In this document: in pieces, positions 22,101 through 31,820 of the stretch
Layout of the letters: each line of letters starts with the position of its first letter
Numbering within the stretch: position 1 is the stretch's first letter
Assembly: GCA_011317545.1 (NCBI GenBank)
Contig: WUJK01000013.1
Location: 372,001 to 436,000, forward strand
DNA: 64,000 nt
Direction of reading: 5' to 3'
DNA from: Coniella vitis
Lineage: Eukaryota; Ascomycota; Sordariomycetes; Diaporthales; Schizoparmaceae
Made by a program: the position numbers and the translations under genes
Notes under the pieces: generated by a model
What the model was told of the DNA's origin: nothing
Database searches by the model: none
Seen by the model: only the letters and a program-made list of their open reading frames with translations

Positions 22101-24530
22101 TCACAGCCCTCGACCTTAAAGAAGGATACGTATATATTCGTATTAAACCCGGAGAAGAATAGAAAATAGCGTTTAGAATACGCTATAGACATTTCGAATA
22201 CCTTATTATACTATTCGGACTCACTAATACCCCCGTATTATTCCAGGAAATAATAAACTTTATCTTACGCGAATACCTCGACTATTTTATAATCGCCTAC
22301 CTAGACGATATCCTTATTTACTTAAAGATATTCGAAGAACACTAGAAGTATATTACGATAATCCTATAAATCCTCTAAAATAATAAGATTTTAGTAGAAC
22401 CTACTAAATATAACTAGAATACTTAAGAAGTTAACTACCTCGGTTATACTATTATACTAGGGTATATACGAATATAGAAAGATAAAGTATAGGCAATTAG
22501 GGACTAGCCTATACCTTAGAACGTTAAGGACGTTAGAGCCTTCTTAGGCTATACTAACTTCTACCGATAATTTATTAAGAACTATAGTAGTATTATAGTA
22601 CTACTTACGGAACTTACGAAAAAGGATACTACCTTTAACTAGAACGAATAGGTATAGAAAGCCTTTAGTATAATCAAGGATATAGTTATATTAGAACTAA
22701 TCCTAGTCGAAGTAGACTAAGATAAAGTTTTCGAGATCGAGATAAACGTATTAGATTATATATTCGGTGGATAACTCGGATAACGAGACGATAAAGGACG
22801 ACTACGAATAGTTAGCAACTTTAGTAAGAAGCTAAACGGACTAGAACTTAACTATAGAACGCCCGATTAAGAACTTATAGTAATAGTAGAAGCCTTTAAG
22901 GAATAGCGATACTACCTTATCGGCGTAAAATAATAAATTCTTATATATACGGATTATAAGAACCTTTAGGCATTTACCTTAATAAAGCAACTTAATAAAC
23001 GATAAGTTAGATAGTACGAATTTCTATTAGAATTCGACTTTAAAATTATCTACCGTAAAGGTAAAGAAAACGAACGAGCAGACGCTCTTAGCAGACGGTT
23101 AGACTATAAGGATAGCAATAGTAAAGACTAGGATATTATAGTAATCTTTAGGGAAGATCCGGAAGGCAACCTTATTATACTATCTATTACTAAAGAACTT
23201 AACGTAACCCTACGTATCGAAGGAGAAACACCTAACCTCGATAGTATAATAACATTAGGATAAAACGACTATATTAGAAGCATCTATAGTATACTAGTAT
23301 ATAGATACTAAGGAATTAGAGCAACCTATAAAAGGATCTAACGTTATTAGAACCTACCGAACCTTAAGAAACGAGTTATAGATATCGTTAACAACTACGA
23401 TATATATAAACGGAATAAGATAGAACGATATAAACCTTATAGACTACTATAACCTCTACTAGTACCTATAACTATTTAGTTATCTATTAGTCTAGACTTT
23501 ATCACCAAGCTACCCCTCTTACGAGAACCCTTAACTTAGGTATAGTACGATAGTATCTTAGTAGTGGTTTGCAGACTAAGCAAGTATATATATTTCCTAC
23601 TATATAAGGAAAGTAGTACCGCAGAAGAACTCGTATATATATTCCTCCGTATTATTATCGCTAACTACGGAATACCTTAGGAAATTATATTAGATAGAGA
23701 TAGAAAATTTATATTAAAATTCTGGATCTTACTTACTAAATACCTCGGAATAACGCAACGTATATCTATAGTATTTTATCCTCAGATAGATAGATAAATA
23801 GAACGCACTAACCAGATTATAGAATAGTATCTATAATACTACGTTAACTATAAATAAGATAATTAGGTTGAACTCTTACCTATAGTACAATTCGCCTATA
23901 ACAGCGCAGACATAATAAGTATAGGAAAATCACTATTCTTCCTACTCTACGGATATAACCCTACGGTATACTACGAAATACTACTAGGTAGAAACGCAGA
24001 AACGGCAGACTAATACGCTAGAAGAATTAAGTAATTATATAAAGATACTCGACGTATACTTTAGGACGTTAAAGAATAAATAACGAAATACGCTAATTAG
24101 AAAAGGATTAAGGGACTAATCCTATAGAAGGGAGATAAAGTCTACCTTAACCGTAAAAATATTAAAACTACTAGACCTAGCGATAAACTCGACTATAAGA
24201 AACTCGGACCCTATAAAATTGCACGATAAATTTCCCCAGTTAACTACGAACTTAAAATCCTATATATATATCTACACCTAGTCTTCTATATTTCACTTCT
24301 GGAACCAGTACTAGTAGACGCAGAACTCTCGTACGATACAGATATTATCGAACCAGAGCAAGCATAGTACGAAGTTAAACAGATCCTCGACTTACGTAAA
24401 CGCGGACGCGGAAAACAATACCTTATTAAATGGAAAAACTATAATAATTCGGAAAACACTTAGGAACTACTAAAGAATATATACCTAGATCTTATTAAAG
24501 AATACGAAAATAAAAAGTTATTATAGCCTT
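19200..24530 (+). pseudogene. gag-pol of the plus-strand chromovirus, RIP-broken
   Basis: Plus-strand landmarks are: a CCHC zinc knuckle (about 19785-19832, CFNYGKTGYFVREC, the second Cys now Tyr); the aspartic protease box LLDSGA (about 21075-21092); reverse transcriptase FTALDLKEGYVYIRI (from about 22100) and AYLDDILIY (about 22293-22318); RNase H and the tether (TDYKNL, KGKENERADALSRR up to 23100); integrase D-D-E residues in SLDFITKLP (about 23491), LDRDRKF (about 23691) and ERTNQIIE (about 23799); and a C-terminal chromodomain (YEVKQILDLRKRGRGKQYLI, about 24370-24525). Stops are almost all TAA/TAG in place of Gln or Trp codons. The frame is otherwise nearly free of shifts, so decay was by RIP and not by indels. 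Confidence 0.85.
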
Positions 24531-24541
24531 AGAATAAAGAA

Positions 24542-24613
24542 GGCATTATAGGGAATCGAACCCTAGACCTCCTAGTAAGAAACCAGGAGCTCTAACTACT
24601 AAGCTATAAGACT
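24542..24613 (-). tRNA. tRNA-like sequence (pseudo-tRNA) between chromodomain and antisense frame
   Basis: The 72 bases on the minus strand fold as a cloverleaf: acceptor stem with 5-6 of 7 pairs (two pairs lost by RIP-type G-to-A/C-to-T changes), TA at positions 8-9, D arm GCTT/GAGC with an 8-base loop, anticodon stem CCTGG/CTAGG (one RIP-type mismatch), a 7-base loop TTTCTTA, a 5-base variable loop, and T arm TAGGG TTCGATT CCCTA. The loop gives anticodon TCT (Arg), but position 37 is T, which is unusual, and the loop may be mutated. It could be a captured tRNA, a SINE head or chance decay of another insertion. It is unlikely to be a working tRNA. Confidence 0.5.
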
Positions 24614-24664
24614 ACTCGTATCTTCAACTATAATAACTACCCATAGGAATAACCAGACCCCTTA

Positions 24665-25150
24665 TTAAAAGCCACCTATACTTAGACTCCCTAGGTTAAA
24701 TCCGGACTAATTAATCGTAGCGTTAGGCGCTGCTAACGTATTCCAATCCGTACCTTTAAACGAAGGATCCTATACAGATAAAACGGCCTCCTTAGCAGCT
24801 ACGGTTTAAACGACCTTAGCAACCCGCTTACGCTCCTCCTCTTCCAAACCAGCGTTTACTAACTTTACACCCTTCTCCTAAAGAAACCGTCGTTATTTCT
24901 TTAGACGAGATAATCTAGCTAAAGTCTCTATTAAACGGGCTTATACGTCGGTAAGTTCCCTCTAACGCTTAAGCAGACGCTCCTCTTCCTCTAACTTACA
25001 ACTATCTAAACGTATTAACTCGTCGTTAATCTTAGATACTAAGGAAAGAATCAATACTAGTATAGCAAGAACTACCAGGAAAAACCACTTATACGAGGAT
25101 ACTAGTACTCGAAACGCATTATAAGAACAATTTCGTTTAGTATATTACAT
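24665..25150 (-). pseudogene. Antisense frame for a membrane-anchored coiled-coil protein inside the chromovirus
   Basis: From an ATG at 25150 the minus-strand frame runs about 161 codons broken only by TAA/TAG. It shows a short N-terminus, one strongly hydrophobic segment (WFFLVVLAILVLILSLVS, about residues 24-41), then a Glu/Lys/Arg/Leu-rich helix (LEEEERLLKR, ARLIETLARLSRLKK, RRFL.EKGVKLVNAGLEEEE) that looks like a coiled coil, and a polar tail (DPSFKGTDWNTLAAPNATIN). It lies between pol and the 3' LTR, opposite to pol. I do not know its function; similar uncharacterised coiled-coil proteins occur in fungal repeat DNA as far as I recall, but I cannot name a family. Confidence 0.5.
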
Positions 25151-25431
25151 ACAACTTTTCACACTATCAACTATCTTATATACTAACCCCTCCTCTAAGC
25201 ATAACAAACAAGGTATAACTTCGTAACCTTAGGTTTCGATATATATAAAACGATTTAAAATAGTAATACGCTTCTTAGATAAAGATAAGGACGGATTCGT
25301 AGTATACGATTTTATAATCCTAGAAGATATAACGAATTAGGAAGGTATAATCCGAAGTAAGAATATTAGGCAGGACTACTTACGGAAATACTATAGGTCT
25401 TTAGGGATAAAGACCGATAAAAGGGAGATAA

Positions 25432-25888
25432 TATTATAACCTATAAATATATAGGTTATAGGAATAAGCTAGCGCAACTATATACCAGCAAATCGGAACC
25501 TTAACGGACCGATAGGGATCTCTTATATAAGGAATACGGATAATATAATCAGGGTTAGGGTAAAAGCCTATAAGAGATCACTATTACCTATCGGATAGTT
25601 AATAGGCAACTATAGGCATTAATAGGCTCAGATAGGCTACGTATTAATAAATAGAACAACGGAAGGATATAAGGACGATGGATTTCCTAGCTATTAGATA
25701 GTTTTCCTTATAGTCTTTAGTTGTAAATCTAAGTATTATTTTATATAATAGGGTAATCCCTTTTAATCACTTATGATACTTAATATTGCTCGACAACGTA
25801 CGAAGACTTAAAGGTAATACTTCCCCACCTGCTAACATACAACTCATAGGTACTTCCAGAATCCGGGATTCAGGCAAGGATCATTACA
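25432..25888 (+). repeat. 3' LTR of the plus-strand chromovirus
   Basis: Same length as the 5' LTR and preceded by the purine tract AAAAGGGAGATAA. Its outer end (about 25780-25888) keeps CA and TG pairs (GCTAACATACAACTCATAGG), while the inner start is converted. Confidence 0.9.
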
Positions 25889-25893
25889 AATAG

Positions 25894-26229
25894 GGAATAG
25901 ATTAATTAGAAAAGATAGCTCCGGATAGAAGCTATCTAGAACTATCCGGATAGTAAAGGATATATACTATTTAGTGCTATCTAATACTAATAGGGAATAA
26001 CGGAAGGATATAAGGACGATAGATTTCCTAGCTATTAGATAGTTTTCCTTATAGTCTTTAGTTATAAATCTAAGTATTATTTTATATAATAGGGTAATCC
26101 CTTTTAATTACTTATAATACTTAATATTACTCGATAACGTACGAAGACTTAAAGATAATACTTCCCTACCTGCTAATATATTACTTATAGGTACTTCCAG
26201 AATCAGGGATTCAGGCAAGGATCATTATA
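25894..26229 (+). repeat. Second part of the old split LTR; right border of the repeat island
   Basis: After a 95-base stretch special to this copy (with an inverted repeat around CTCCGGATAG/CTATCCGGATAG), the sequence from about 25994 matches the last 240 bases of the younger LTR and ends ATCATTATA, the RIP-altered form of ATCATTACA. Single-copy DNA of normal composition starts at 26230. Confidence 0.8.
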
Positions 26230-26904
26230 ACTGCTATATCTCAAATTAAAGAAATTGTTCCTTTGGTCTAGAATTCTGTGATGATAATGAAAGATTATAA
26301 GCACATTTTTGCACACAATCACAGACTCATTCCTGATCCAAAAGTTATGGTGTCAACGCAGAGGGGAAAAAAAGGATAGTTCAGCAATATTGCTAAGCTA
26401 AACTAAGCGCAGAAGGATTCAAGTCCAGCACGTGCTGGAGCCTAGTGGATATGAATCGATAATAGTAGAGTTATCACACATCCTTATTTGAACATCAATA
26501 ATAACTTAAAAGTTGAACCTTTTTGTTTGGACGTAACGATGCCAAAACCTCCAAGATAAACATCTGAAGGCTTCGCGGTCACACACCTCATGGCTCATAA
26601 TGTACACGGTTCTACAAATTCTCTATAGGGGTCACGAGGCATGCGCAAAAAGTCCAAAAGACGGCGATGACCAAATGAGAGTGGGTTTATTCGACAAGTA
26701 CAGTCCAGTCGCTGCCAGGGAGTGCTTATCTGTGCTGACATGCGTCTCTGAGCGTCATTCGCCCCCGCTGGGACGGTTGAAAATTTGATCAAACAGATAA
26801 TTTCAGCTGCTGAAGCCCATCGCTTGTTTAGTCACTCCCACTTTGAGTACTGCCCAATGAATCATGCCCAAGCCATCAATGTACATTGAGATAACCACCT
26901 GACC
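26230..26904. other. Intergenic, transition from repeat island to gene-bearing DNA
   Basis: Base composition is normal from 26230 on and CA/TG are common. Short frames on both strands (26595-26792) show no recognisable protein. This stretch should hold the promoter of the HET gene at 26905; I saw no clear TATA box. Confidence 0.5.
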
Positions 26905-29225
26905 ATGGATGTGTTGCAAGACATTTGGGAAGCAGATGAGGATTCTCCCCGGGGCCATCTGATCTGTATCGAGTGTGGGAAGCGCGTAGGACCCGATGAC
27001 ACACTCGCCAGAACATTTACAGTCCACGACAACGAAACGGACAGCACCGGAGCCCAAGACGGGCAGCGCTCACCGTCAACAGTGCGAAGTACGCACATGG
27101 TTGAAGTTCCCTGGCTAAACAAATACATCTATCTGCACAATCGCCACCTGGCGTGCCTGCAGGAGAACGTGGCCTATGTGTGCGTCTCGCACGTCTGGCA
27201 CCAGGGCGTTGCGGCGCTCCAGTTTGAACACTCACAACACCATCCAGCTGATCCGGAAACAGCTCAGCACGTGGCAGAGGCTATACGAGACATTCCCGTG
27301 AGGATCTATCTTGGCATCCAGCGGTCGAGTGGCATCGAGCCAGGGACGCTGGAGGTCTGGCATGACTACCTTTCTGTTCCGCAGTGTACGTTTTGCAAAA
27401 TACCATCATGCCCTTATTTCACCGTGCCTCAAGACTGACTCTATCCTATCCTATATCCCAATCCTCAAGGGCACCAGAGCCACAAACACCGTATCATCCA
27501 ATCCATCCCGACGCTCTACAGCCATGCCGCCTTCGTCGTCGCCTACTTCCACGACGTGCACCCACACGCCCTCGCCTGGATGCGCCACGGCACCACCGCC
27601 GAGGAGCGCATCCGGGGCATGAACGCCATCTGCAACGCCCAGTGGTTCCGCCGCATGTGGACCGCCATGGAGTGTGTGCAGGCGAGCCAGCTGCGCGCCA
27701 TGCTCTCGGACTTTTCCATCGTCGCGCCGCTGCCCGAGCGCGCCTCGCCCGCGCAGCAGCGCCTCGACGTGCCCTTGCTGTCCGAGGTCGAGGCCGCCTG
27801 GATCCGCGAACGGCAGCAGCACGAGGGCCCGCCGCCGCACGGCTGGGGCTCCTCGACGCAGGCCGAGCAGGAGATGACGCGGCTGGCCCAGAGCGACAAG
27901 AACCTGCTTCACCACCGGCTGGGCCCGCTGCAGCAGGTGCGCCAGGAGGTGGTGGTGCGCATGCAGGGCAGGGCGGCCGCGCCTTGTTTCGCGCAGGCGT
28001 TTGGGCTGATTTCGCGGAGGCTTGTGACTGTGCCGAGCGACTTTGTCTATGCCTTGCTTGGACTGCTGGGGCGCCCGCTGGGCCCTGTTCGGGAGAAGAG
28101 CAACATCCAGAAGCCTTCGGATACTGCGTCGTCCCCGCGAGACTATCAGCAGCAGCAGCAGCAGGAGGAGGAGGAGTTGTTGAAGGAGCTGCCGCTTGAG
28201 AACCTCGCTAGGGCGGGTGCCATGATTGCGCGCGCGTGTATTCAAGCAGGAGATGCAAGCCCGCTGTTCCTCCTCCCGTGGCGACGCGACGCTGCGGCTA
28301 TGCTGACGCAGGGCTTTGACGAGTTTGGCATGTATGGCCTTGGCCCGCAGACGCAAGGGCTCGCGTATCCTGAAGTGCGCATCACAGCAACGGGGAATCC
28401 GATCCTGCATCTGGAAACGGTTGGCGAGGTATACTACGCCAAAAGGATGCCGCGGTTTTACGTTGCTGATACCTGGCACGATTTTGCGCGGCGGGTGGTG
28501 GAAATCACGGGGCCCCGACCAGAGGTGTTCATCCATACAGTCTGTCGGCGCTTTTTCGGCGAGTTTGAGGAAACGGCGAGGAGGCATGTCGGGGATGAAG
28601 CGGTCAGAGAACGGGTTGGACAGATCCTGGACCAGCTGTACGACATGTTTCCAGCAGTGCGCAACGAGGAACTGACGGAGGAGCTCGCGACGCTTCTTTG
28701 GCTGAATACAGCCCATCAGGGAGCGGGTATAGGAGGCCTGGGCAAGCTGTGGGCGCCAATGGACTTTAGTAAGTTTCAGTGCTCTTTCTTGCTTGCTTTT
28801 GGGTTATTCCAGAGGCTCTGCTTTGTCTTCTCTAGGCTCACGTGCTCATCTTGCTACTTGTTCTCTCTTCCCCAGTGAATGTCCACGGCCGAGTCATGCA
28901 CGGAAACGACGATTGTACCATGGTGGGCGTCAAATGCCCCGTCTGTCACGAGAGTTTCTTGCTCCAAGTGGCCTTGATCCCCAGGAACAATGGTGTGCCT
29001 GCCGCAGTCTTGGGCGCGGTCGCGTATCGCGTTCCGGGTCTGCAGTATGCACTCACGCACAAGGGCGGCGCAGGCTGGCTGATCAAGAACGGGCACATCA
29101 TGGCGCGCTTCGTCTGGTGCCAGTCCACTTGCGAATGCCATCCTGTGGACGAGGTCGAGGTACCGTTTCCGGACGGCTGGGTACCGGAACCGGTGCCCAA
29201 TACTTATGATTATGGGAATATGTGA
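26905..29225 (+). CDS. HET-domain protein (heterokaryon incompatibility type)
   Basis: Exons 26905-27385, 27470-28768 and 28876-29225 give 709 aa; introns have GTACGT..AAG and GTAAGT..CAG, the first with a CTGAC branch site. The first ATG has a strong context (ACCATGG). The N-terminal part has the HET signature: VCVSHVWHQG near residues 90-99, VWHDYLSVPQW across the first intron (about 151-161), then HRIIQSIPTLYSHAAFVVAY. HET domains trigger cell death after fusion of unlike strains; which partner this one senses is not visible. The middle has a Gln/Glu run coded by CAGCAG..GAGGAG (28147-28176). The C-terminal exon contains CPVCH and WCQSTCECHP, possibly metal-binding. It is the first gene beside the repeat island. 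Confidence 0.8.
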
Positions 29226-30406
29226 TGCGAGATGTCCTGCAATCTTGCCAACCGGGGACTGCTTTTTGCAGAATGAGTGTGCACCTCGGCTGGCTCAAGT
29301 CAAACCTCGCATTTCTGTTGATCGTACGAAAAGTTCATTATAAAACGAAGAAATACAGGATCCGGGTCCCGCCAGCCCGCTCCTCAGAAAGCTGCTGACC
29401 AGTTAAACTAGTAAATGAACACAAAAGTGCTGTATGGTCTTCCCTGCTCGTCTACTTTCCTCTTTTGTTTCCGTCTTTTGTTTGATCTTCTTGTATAAAT
29501 TTGAAGTCATGTATCTTAATGTTGTTGGACTCGGTTGGTCCAATATGAATGCATCTATTGCGGTGGGTTATTTTGTTCAAAAAGAAGGGAAATAAAGTTG
29601 AGCTTGAACGACCGTATATAGGCTTGTCAGCCAGTTCGTTGCGTATATTCAGAGCGTCAAGATGCCTCTCTGTTGTTATTCAATGAGCCACATGTCTTTT
29701 GACACTTCTATAACTTATACAAGCGTATTCTCATTGTGAGTCTCATACACTTTGGAATGTAACAGACTCTATATGCCGTATAATATATATTCTCATGCCT
29801 TACATGATAGCCAGCCGCTTCTATCTATGCTATCTGGAGTTGCATAGTACTTATGTCGAGGAAGGTCAAAGCGATAAGTTAGCGCAAGCATTACCCGCAG
29901 GTTTAAACAGTTCCTATTCGCTGGGACAAAGTTGCTGGGCATACACATATAGCCAGCCTCCCGTGCGCAACGAATAGGCCGACGAAATGTTAAAAAAGAC
30001 TTGCAATTGTATAATAAATCTGCCAGTCACACCAGCAATAAAACATGTGCGTGGTCTGGGGCGGTTTGATGATATACATATACATAGCACCAAGTGGGAT
30101 ATATATATTTAGCAGCTACTAGCGGATTAAACTTTCTGGAATTCCAAACAGGTTTCGCAGAGCTGCCGCGGTAATTCTCGCAAAACAGCCCACTTTGATT
30201 GTCGACGTCATGCAGACTCTGTGCTGTCATACATAGATGGCGCCAGAATCTTGCTTCGTTTTCTTGATGAAGCACACGGACTGTAAGCTTCTATACAAAA
30301 CCACATCGCTACGACGTCGATCATTTGGCATATCTGGCAACAAACAGTCCGTCTTCTCACCGAGTATCTGTTTCAAATTTCTGAAAAGCAGCAGCAGCAG
30401 CAGCAG

Positions 30407-30438
<32 letters not shown>

Positions 30439-30470
30439 AAGAAAAAAAAGAAAATCCCACTTTCATCGCC
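29226..30470. other. Intergenic, AT-rich; holds the leader of the next gene
   Basis: No convincing gene. Several in-frame stops close all longer frames. At 30386-30436 there is a GCA repeat passing into a CAT repeat, followed by an A-rich run (AAAAAAGAAAAAAAAG). These lie 35-85 bases before the ATG at 30471 and are probably in its 5' leader. Confidence 0.5.
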
Positions 30471-31820
30471 ATGACCTCCCACATACCCGACCCCGTCTCC
30501 TACGAGACAAGCGTCTTCCAAGCCGGTCTGCACTCGGCGAAGCCCCCCTTCAGCTTCCACTACGCCGACTGGGAAAGCCAAGCCAAGGACGTGCTGTCGG
30601 CCAACTCGTGGGGCTACATCCACGGCAACGCCGGCCAAGGGTCCACCTACAGCAAGAACCTCGCCGCCTTCCACCGCTGGTCGATTGTGCCGCGGCGGCT
30701 GCGCGCCTCACGCAAGGACAGCCAGGGCAGCGACGCGTTCCCCGAGACGCAGAGCACCGTGCTGGGGGCGCCGCTGCCGTTCCCCGTGGCCATTGCCCCG
30801 ATTGGCGTGCAGCAGATCTTCCACGCAGAAGGCGAGATTGCGGCGGCGCGGGCGGCGGCGCAGCTGGGTGTGCCGTATACGCTGAGCACCGCATCGAGCA
30901 CGAGCATTGAGGACGTGGCCAAGGCGATGGACGAGTGTGTGGAGCAAGGCCCCGACACGGACGCGACGGAGGCGGAGGGCGGCAGTGGGAGCAGGCAGCA
31001 GAAGGAGAAGAAGAAGCCGATCAGGTGGTATCAGCTGTACTGGCCGTCCCGCGAGCACAACGACATCACGGCGTCGCTCCTGTCGCGGGCCAAGAAGGCT
31101 GGGTACACGGCGCTGTTTGTCACGCTCGACACGTACGTCCTGGGCTGGCGCCCGGCCGATATGAACCACGGGTACAATCCGTTCATCCACCCGGACCGCA
31201 TCGGCGTTGAGCTTGGCTTGACAGACCCGGTGTTTCAAGCGCACTTCCAGAAGGAACATGGCTACGATATCAAGGAGGTACGGCGGCACGACTCGGAGCT
31301 GACGGGCCATAACCTCGGCGAGGCGGCGGGCGAGTGGGCCAAGATTGCGTTTCCGGGCCACTCGCACTCGTGGGAGGATCTTGCCTTTTTGCAGGAGCAC
31401 TGGGACGGGCCGATTGTGCTCAAGGGCATCCAGACAGTCGAGGATGCGCGCAAGGCGGTGGAAGCGGGCGTACAGGGCATCGTGGTTTCGAACCACGGCG
31501 GGCGGCAGCAGGACGGAGGCGTGAGCAGCCTGGCCATGCTGCCGCGGATTGTGGACGCTGTTGGAGATCAGATTGAGGTCTTCTTTGACAGTGGCATTCG
31601 CTGCGGCGCCGACATTGTCAAGGCGTATGCGCTGGGGGCCAAGTGTGTGTTCATTGGGCGGCCGTATGCGTATGGCCTGGCTATTGGAGGTGAGGACGGC
31701 GTCAAGCATGTGTTGCGGTCCATGTGTGGTGACATGTTGCTCAATATCCACCTTGCCGGGCTGAGAGGGCTGGATGAGGTTAAGAGGGATATTTTGGTCA
31801 AGGAAGACGATATGTTTTAG
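30471..31820 (+). CDS. FMN-dependent 2-hydroxyacid oxidase/dehydrogenase (lactate 2-monooxygenase-like)
   Basis: A single exon of 449 aa, a typical length. These enzymes oxidise L-2-hydroxy acids such as lactate using FMN in a TIM barrel. Seen: FPVAIAPIGVQQIFHAEGE (substrate/FMN loop), STASSTSIEDVA, IRWYQLYWP, ALFVTLDTYVLGWRPADM, and the catalytic His and Arg in VVSNHGGRQQDGG (His about residue 342), then FFDSGIRCGADIVKA and FIGRPYAYGL for phosphate binding. ATG 30471 (context ATCGCCATGAC) was chosen over an in-frame ATG at 30237, because the stretch between is repetitive (GCA, CAT and A runs) and unlike the family. There is no targeting signal, so it is probably cytosolic. A charged insert (EAEGGSGSRQQKEKKK, about residues 164-180) is family-variable. 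The exact substrate cannot be read from sequence. Confidence 0.9.
   Translation: MTSHIPDPVSYETSVFQAGLHSAKPPFSFHYADWESQAKDVLSANSWGYIHGNAGQGSTYSKNLAAFHRWSIVPRRLRASRKDSQGSDAFPETQSTVLGAPLPFPVAIAPIGVQQIFHAEGEIAAARAAAQLGVPYTLSTASSTSIEDVAKAMDECVEQGPDTDATEAEGGSGSRQQKEKKKPIRWYQLYWPSREHNDITASLLSRAKKAGYTALFVTLDTYVLGWRPADMNHGYNPFIHPDRIGVELGLTDPVFQAHFQKEHGYDIKEVRRHDSELTGHNLGEAAGEWAKIAFPGHSHSWEDLAFLQEHWDGPIVLKGIQTVEDARKAVEAGVQGIVVSNHGGRQQDGGVSSLAMLPRIVDAVGDQIEVFFDSGIRCGADIVKAYALGAKCVFIGRPYAYGLAIGGEDGVKHVLRSMCGDMLLNIHLAGLRGLDEVKRDILVKEDDMF

Larger units (their letters stand above)
18316..25888 (+). mobile_element. Ty3/Gypsy chromovirus, full length, RIP-mutated
   Basis: Bounded by 457-base LTRs (18316-18772 and 25432-25888; TGTTATG..ATTACA borders) and flanked by AATAG. 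The order gag with CCHC knuckle, protease, RT, RNase H, integrase and chromodomain is visible in the plus direction. Between the chromodomain and the 3' LTR are about 0.9 kb holding a tRNA-like sequence and an antisense frame. The element sits inside an LTR of its own family, so the same target was hit twice. Confidence 0.9.

Noticed and set aside
27451..28716. 421-codon minus-strand frame opposite the HET gene
   Set aside because: Shadow of exon 2; the Leu run comes from the antisense of the CAG repeat.
30237..30470. Upstream in-frame ATG extending the hydroxyacid oxidase by 78 codons
   Set aside because: The extension would be made of GCA, CAT and AAA repeats and lacks any family sequence; ATG 30471 has the better context and gives the normal length.
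30708..31751. 347-codon minus-strand frame opposite the hydroxyacid oxidase
   Set aside because: No signature; the plus-strand enzyme has all expected active-site residues.
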